In this document: positions 14,430 through 17,014 of the stretch, one piece after another
Layout: each line of letters begins with the position of its first letter
Numbering within the stretch: the stretch's first letter is position 1
Assembly: GCA_963933885.1 (NCBI GenBank)
Contig: CAWVWF010000058.1
Location: 1 to 17,014, forward strand
Length of the DNA: 17,014 nt
Direction of reading: 5' to 3'
Origin: CAWVWF01 sp963933885
GTDB lineage: Bacteria > Bacteroidota > Bacteroidia > Flavobacteriales_C > GCA-002722245
Program-made: the position numbers and the translations under genes
Notes under the pieces: generated by a model
Seen by the model: only the letters and a program-made list of their open reading frames with translations
Told to the model about the DNA's origin: nothing
The model's database searches: none

Positions 14430-15623
14430 TTATTTTAAAATCGTTTTGATTGTAGATGAGTTAGATAGTGTCTTATGAACTGGACATTTGGCTGCTATTT
14501 GAACCAAACGTTCTTTTTGGGTAGTATCTAAGTCACCTATGAATTCTAAAGATTTCGAGAAAACATCTACAGTTTTATTGTCTTTTTTCTCTTTGTGATG
14601 TGTTAGATATACTTTGATTTCTTCTAAATTCCAGCCTTTATGTTTAGCATACATATTAACCGTCATGGCTGTACAAGCTGCTAAACCAGAAGTAACCAAT
14701 TCATAAGGAGATAAACCAAAATCATCTCCTCCAACTTCTTTGGGTTCATCAGCAATTATAGCGTGCTTACTTGTATTTATAGTTGTAGTAAAGGCATCAT
14801 CCTTGGCATTTAAATAACCTACTAATTGATGTGTTTCTGGAGTGTAACTGTCTTTTTCTTCTTGAGGTAAATACCTTTTTACCCAAGAGGAAATAACATC
14901 TCCTACATACATACTATCTTCTCGTTTTGTCAGTAAATGATCTGCAGTATCTAGTGATATAAAACTTTTAGGGTGTGTTGCATGCTCATAAATTTTCTGA
15001 GCGTTTTCAATCCCTACAATTTCATCAGTAGGAGAATGGAAAATTAAGATTGGTTTATGAAGAGACTTGATAACTGCTGGTAAATTGTGCTTCCTAAAAC
15101 CTTCAACGAAGTTTTGATTAACTATAAATTTTCGCCCACCAATTTGAACATCCGTTTGTCCGTTCTCAGTAAGTTCATCCAATTGATTTACAAAATGCTT
15201 TGTTGTATGTTCTATATCAGCTGGAGCTCCAATAGTACAAACTGCTTTTATTTCGGGGATTAAGGAAGCGGCAATAATTGCAGCAGCACCTCCGAGTGAA
15301 TGTCCAATGATTAGTTCTGGTGCAAAATATTTTTCGGTAATATATACATGAACATCCTGAAGATCTTCAACATTGGCTTCAAAATGACTGTTCTTAAAGT
15401 CGCCTTTACTTTTTCCTAAACCTGTAAAATCAAACCTTACAACTGCAAAGCCCTTATTGTTTAAAGATCTGTTAATGTTTCTAACTGCATTTATATTGCT
15501 GTTGCATGTAAAGCAATGAGAGAATATAGCAATACTAGAAGGCTTTTGATTCGTTGGGAATTCAATAGTTGCAGATAATTCTACACCGTATCTATTCTTA
15601 ATATTAAGGTTTGTTGCGTCCAT
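14430..15623 (-). CDS. Bifunctional alpha/beta hydrolase-OsmC family protein
   Basis: A 397-residue fusion. The N-terminal alpha/beta hydrolase (about 1-250) has an HCF segment near the oxyanion loop (36-38), the nucleophile elbow GHSLGG (S109), an acid at D200 (PTDEIVG) and H229 (DTADHLL), completing a Ser-Asp-His triad. The C-terminal OsmC/Ohr-like domain (about 265-397) has the two expected redox cysteines, C317 (LAACTAMT) and C380 (KCPVHKTL). OsmC proteins reduce organic hydroperoxides with these cysteines; the hydrolase may release or process acyl or peroxide substrates. The same fusion is widespread in bacteria, so the architecture is not new. The gene is monocistronic and is flanked on both sides by inverted copies of a palindromic element. 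Confidence 0.92.
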   Translation of the reverse strand: MDATNLNIKNRYGVELSATIEFPTNQKPSSIAIFSHCFTCNSNINAVRNINRSLNNKGFAVVRFDFTGLGKSKGDFKNSHFEANVEDLQDVHVYITEKYFAPELIIGHSLGGAAAIIAASLIPEIKAVCTIGAPADIEHTTKHFVNQLDELTENGQTDVQIGGRKFIVNQNFVEGFRKHNLPAVIKSLHKPILIFHSPTDEIVGIENAQKIYEHATHPKSFISLDTADHLLTKREDSMYVGDVISSWVKRYLPQEEKDSYTPETHQLVGYLNAKDDAFTTTINTSKHAIIADEPKEVGGDDFGLSPYELVTSGLAACTAMTVNMYAKHKGWNLEEIKVYLTHHKEKKDNKTVDVFSKSLEFIGDLDTTQKERLVQIAAKCPVHKTLSNSSTIKTILK

Positions 15624-16007
15624 TGTAAATCGTTTGATAAGCTAAATTTAGGTAAAAAGGATTTACATTTTATTCTATTAAATGACAATTGACTACTTAG
15701 TCTCGCGCACATGTTCCGGAGGACATACGTGTGTAATGAGTTTCGTGTCTTAAGACACATTTTCTCAACATAGTCATACTCGCTCGTCTGAAGACTAGCA
15801 TCTCGATACACACGTATGTCCTCCGGAACATGCGCGAAAAAGGGTGAGTGATCTCATTTGTTTTAATTGTAAGTTATTATTTTACAGTGCGTTATTGTCT
15901 TTTTAAGACTTCATGAGTCTCATTTTATACTCAAAAATGAATGTTTTCTAATCAAGTCAATTCTTAACTTAAAGGAATTAAACACCTTAAACCTTAACAC
16001 CTTGCAA
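15624..16007. other. 384-bp divergent intergenic region with palindromic element
   Basis: This stretch separates the divergent hydrolase-OsmC and second protease genes and should hold both promoters, but I see no convincing Bacteroidota promoter match. Bases 15704-15836 are the palindromic element. A small hairpin (agact/agtct, 15906-15920) lies about 90 bases before the protease start. No gene is supported; the open frame running leftward through 15811 crosses the palindromes and shows no protein-like pattern. Confidence 0.55.
15704..15836. repeat. Palindromic MITE/REP-like element, copy 2, with ~30-bp terminal inverted repeats
   Basis: Arms at 15704-15735 and 15807-15836 are reverse complements apart from a 2-base indel. 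They enclose about 70 bases that contain a perfect 14-base palindrome gtgtcttaagacac (15745-15758) and a smaller one, gtctgaagac (15786-15795). The unit is about 133 bp and has no coding capacity. Its inside matches copy 1 in the opposite orientation. No target-site duplication was evident. Confidence 0.75.
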
Positions 16008-17014
16008 ATGAAAAAACTACAACTTTCATTCTTTTTGATGACAATGTCATTGATTGGACTATCACAAAATGAAGTAACCTTGAATGGTTATCTTAAAACA
16101 ATTAAAAACAGTTCAAAGCAAAAATTATCGACGAATAAGCCTACGATAAAATTTGAACAAGAGCACTTTACGACTTCTATAATAGATTATGAAATTGATA
16201 AGATTGATAACAACAATTTTAGAATTGTTGCAAAGGATAATGATGATTTAACCTTTTATTTAACATGTAGACATGGTAATATAAAAGGTGTTGGATTAAG
16301 CGTTAATTCTGATTTTGGATATTCTATTAGTAAAAATCACTATAGTGAAAAGCTTACTTATACTAAAGTTCCTAAATCAGAATTAGTATTTGTTTGCGGA
16401 GATCATGAGTCTAAAACTCAAAACGTAAAAAGAACATCAAATAAAAGATTACATTTAGGGAATTCAGGAACTACTTCTGATGTGCTTTTATTAGAGAGTA
16501 AACCAAATGCTCCTCATTTAATTTATTTAGATTTTGATGGGGAAGATTCTTTACCAGGATGGTCTAATTACAATTATACTGCTGGAGATCCAAATTTATC
16601 TGCAGATGTTAAAAGACAAATGTGGGAATCTGTTGCTGATGATTTTGCACCTTTCAATGTAAACGTAACAAACAATAGAGCTCTTTTTGATAGTCATTTA
16701 GAAATCAATAAAACATATGTAGTTATTGCTCAATTCGGAATAGTAGGATGGGGCGGACTAGCAGGATTAGATACTTACGGAACAGGAAGATCAGTTTTGG
16801 TTGATTATGATTACAGCAACGAAAATTTCTTTAGAATATCAATTGCTCATGAATTAGGACATGCCTTAGGATTAAATCATGACGGTCAATCATTACCATA
16901 TTATGGAGGTCATGGTGAATACTCTCCTATAATGGGGAACGGATCAAACTATGTGTCTCAATGGAGTAAAGGAGAATATTCTGGAGCAACAAATTATGAA
17001 GATGATATTTCAAT
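16008..17014 (+). CDS. Second secreted metzincin-like zinc protease (5' part, runs off the window)
   Basis: An open frame from the ATG at 16008 continues 335 codons to the window edge with no stop. Residues 1-19 form a signal peptide (MKKLQLSFFLMTMSLIGLS|Q), followed by a propeptide-like region and a catalytic region paralogous to the protease at 487. Shared landmarks are ESKPN...YLDFDG, DFAPFNVNVTNNRALFD, HELGHALGLNHD at 281-292 (zinc ligands H281, H285, H291; catalytic E282), GHGEYSPIMG (M309) and WSKGEYSGATN. Unlike the first protease, this copy keeps the canonical metzincin glycine (HExxHxxGxxH). The downstream domains, including any T9SS sorting tail, are outside the window. It is presumably an exported protease. 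Confidence 0.88.
   Translation, partial: MKKLQLSFFLMTMSLIGLSQNEVTLNGYLKTIKNSSKQKLSTNKPTIKFEQEHFTTSIIDYEIDKIDNNNFRIVAKDNDDLTFYLTCRHGNIKGVGLSVNSDFGYSISKNHYSEKLTYTKVPKSELVFVCGDHESKTQNVKRTSNKRLHLGNSGTTSDVLLLESKPNAPHLIYLDFDGEDSLPGWSNYNYTAGDPNLSADVKRQMWESVADDFAPFNVNVTNNRALFDSHLEINKTYVVIAQFGIVGWGGLAGLDTYGTGRSVLVDYDYSNENFFRISIAHELGHALGLNHDGQSLPYYGGHGEYSPIMGNGSNYVSQWSKGEYSGATNYEDDIS

Noticed and set aside
15581..15811. 76-codon minus-strand open frame
   Set aside because: It reads through the palindromic element and overlaps the hydrolase-OsmC start; no domain pattern.

Overview
The window looks like a low-GC chromosome segment from Bacteroidota, most likely Flavobacteriales. The main reasons are a C-terminal type IX secretion (T9SS) sorting domain on a secreted protease, an RseP-like protein whose intact segments read like Bacteroidota RseP, a fused alpha/beta hydrolase-OsmC gene, YwqK/MORN-type secreted proteins, and AT-rich leaders without clear Shine-Dalgarno sequences. 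No rRNA, tRNA, CRISPR array, phage or intact transposase was found. All family names come from reading motifs; no database search was possible.

Layout. 21-341 (-) is a small uncharacterised protein. 487-2958 (+) is a large secreted metzincin-like protease with a chitin-binding-type module and a T9SS sorting tail, followed by a clear terminator. 3060-5647 (+) is a two-gene signalling operon: a membrane hybrid histidine kinase with receiver and Hpt domains, overlapping a stand-alone receiver. 5648-6107 is a non-coding stretch between convergent genes with two related REP-like hairpins. 6108-7244 (-) is a membrane-anchored metallo-beta-lactamase-fold hydrolase.

7320-11051 (-) is a run of small envelope genes in one direction: a carboxypeptidase-regulatory-like secreted protein, a small secreted protein, a PDZ-less RseP homologue that has lost its active site, a secreted protein interrupted by one in-frame TAA, a secreted MORN/YwqK-type protein and a TPR protein with a C-terminal membrane segment. 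This is the most novel part of the window. It is divergent from a TetR-type regulator at 11222-11806 (+), which is followed by an outer-membrane beta-barrel protein (11856-12725). The same 15-base operator-like palindrome precedes both, so the regulator probably controls itself and the barrel protein. The barrel gene's apparent first ATG lies inside that palindrome.

12939-14250 (+) is a two-gene unit, a small membrane protein and an atypical SDR-fold oxidoreductase. 14430-15623 (-) is the alpha/beta hydrolase-OsmC fusion. It is flanked on both sides by inverted copies of one palindromic MITE/REP-like element of about 115-133 bp. At 16008 a second metzincin-like secreted protease begins and runs off the end of the window. 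It is a paralogue of the first, with its zinc motif at the same residue number.

How the parts may work together is inference. The proteases look like exported degradative enzymes. The kinase pair is a phosphorelay whose output lies elsewhere. The 7320-11051 cluster looks like an envelope-associated module built around a non-proteolytic RseP derivative.
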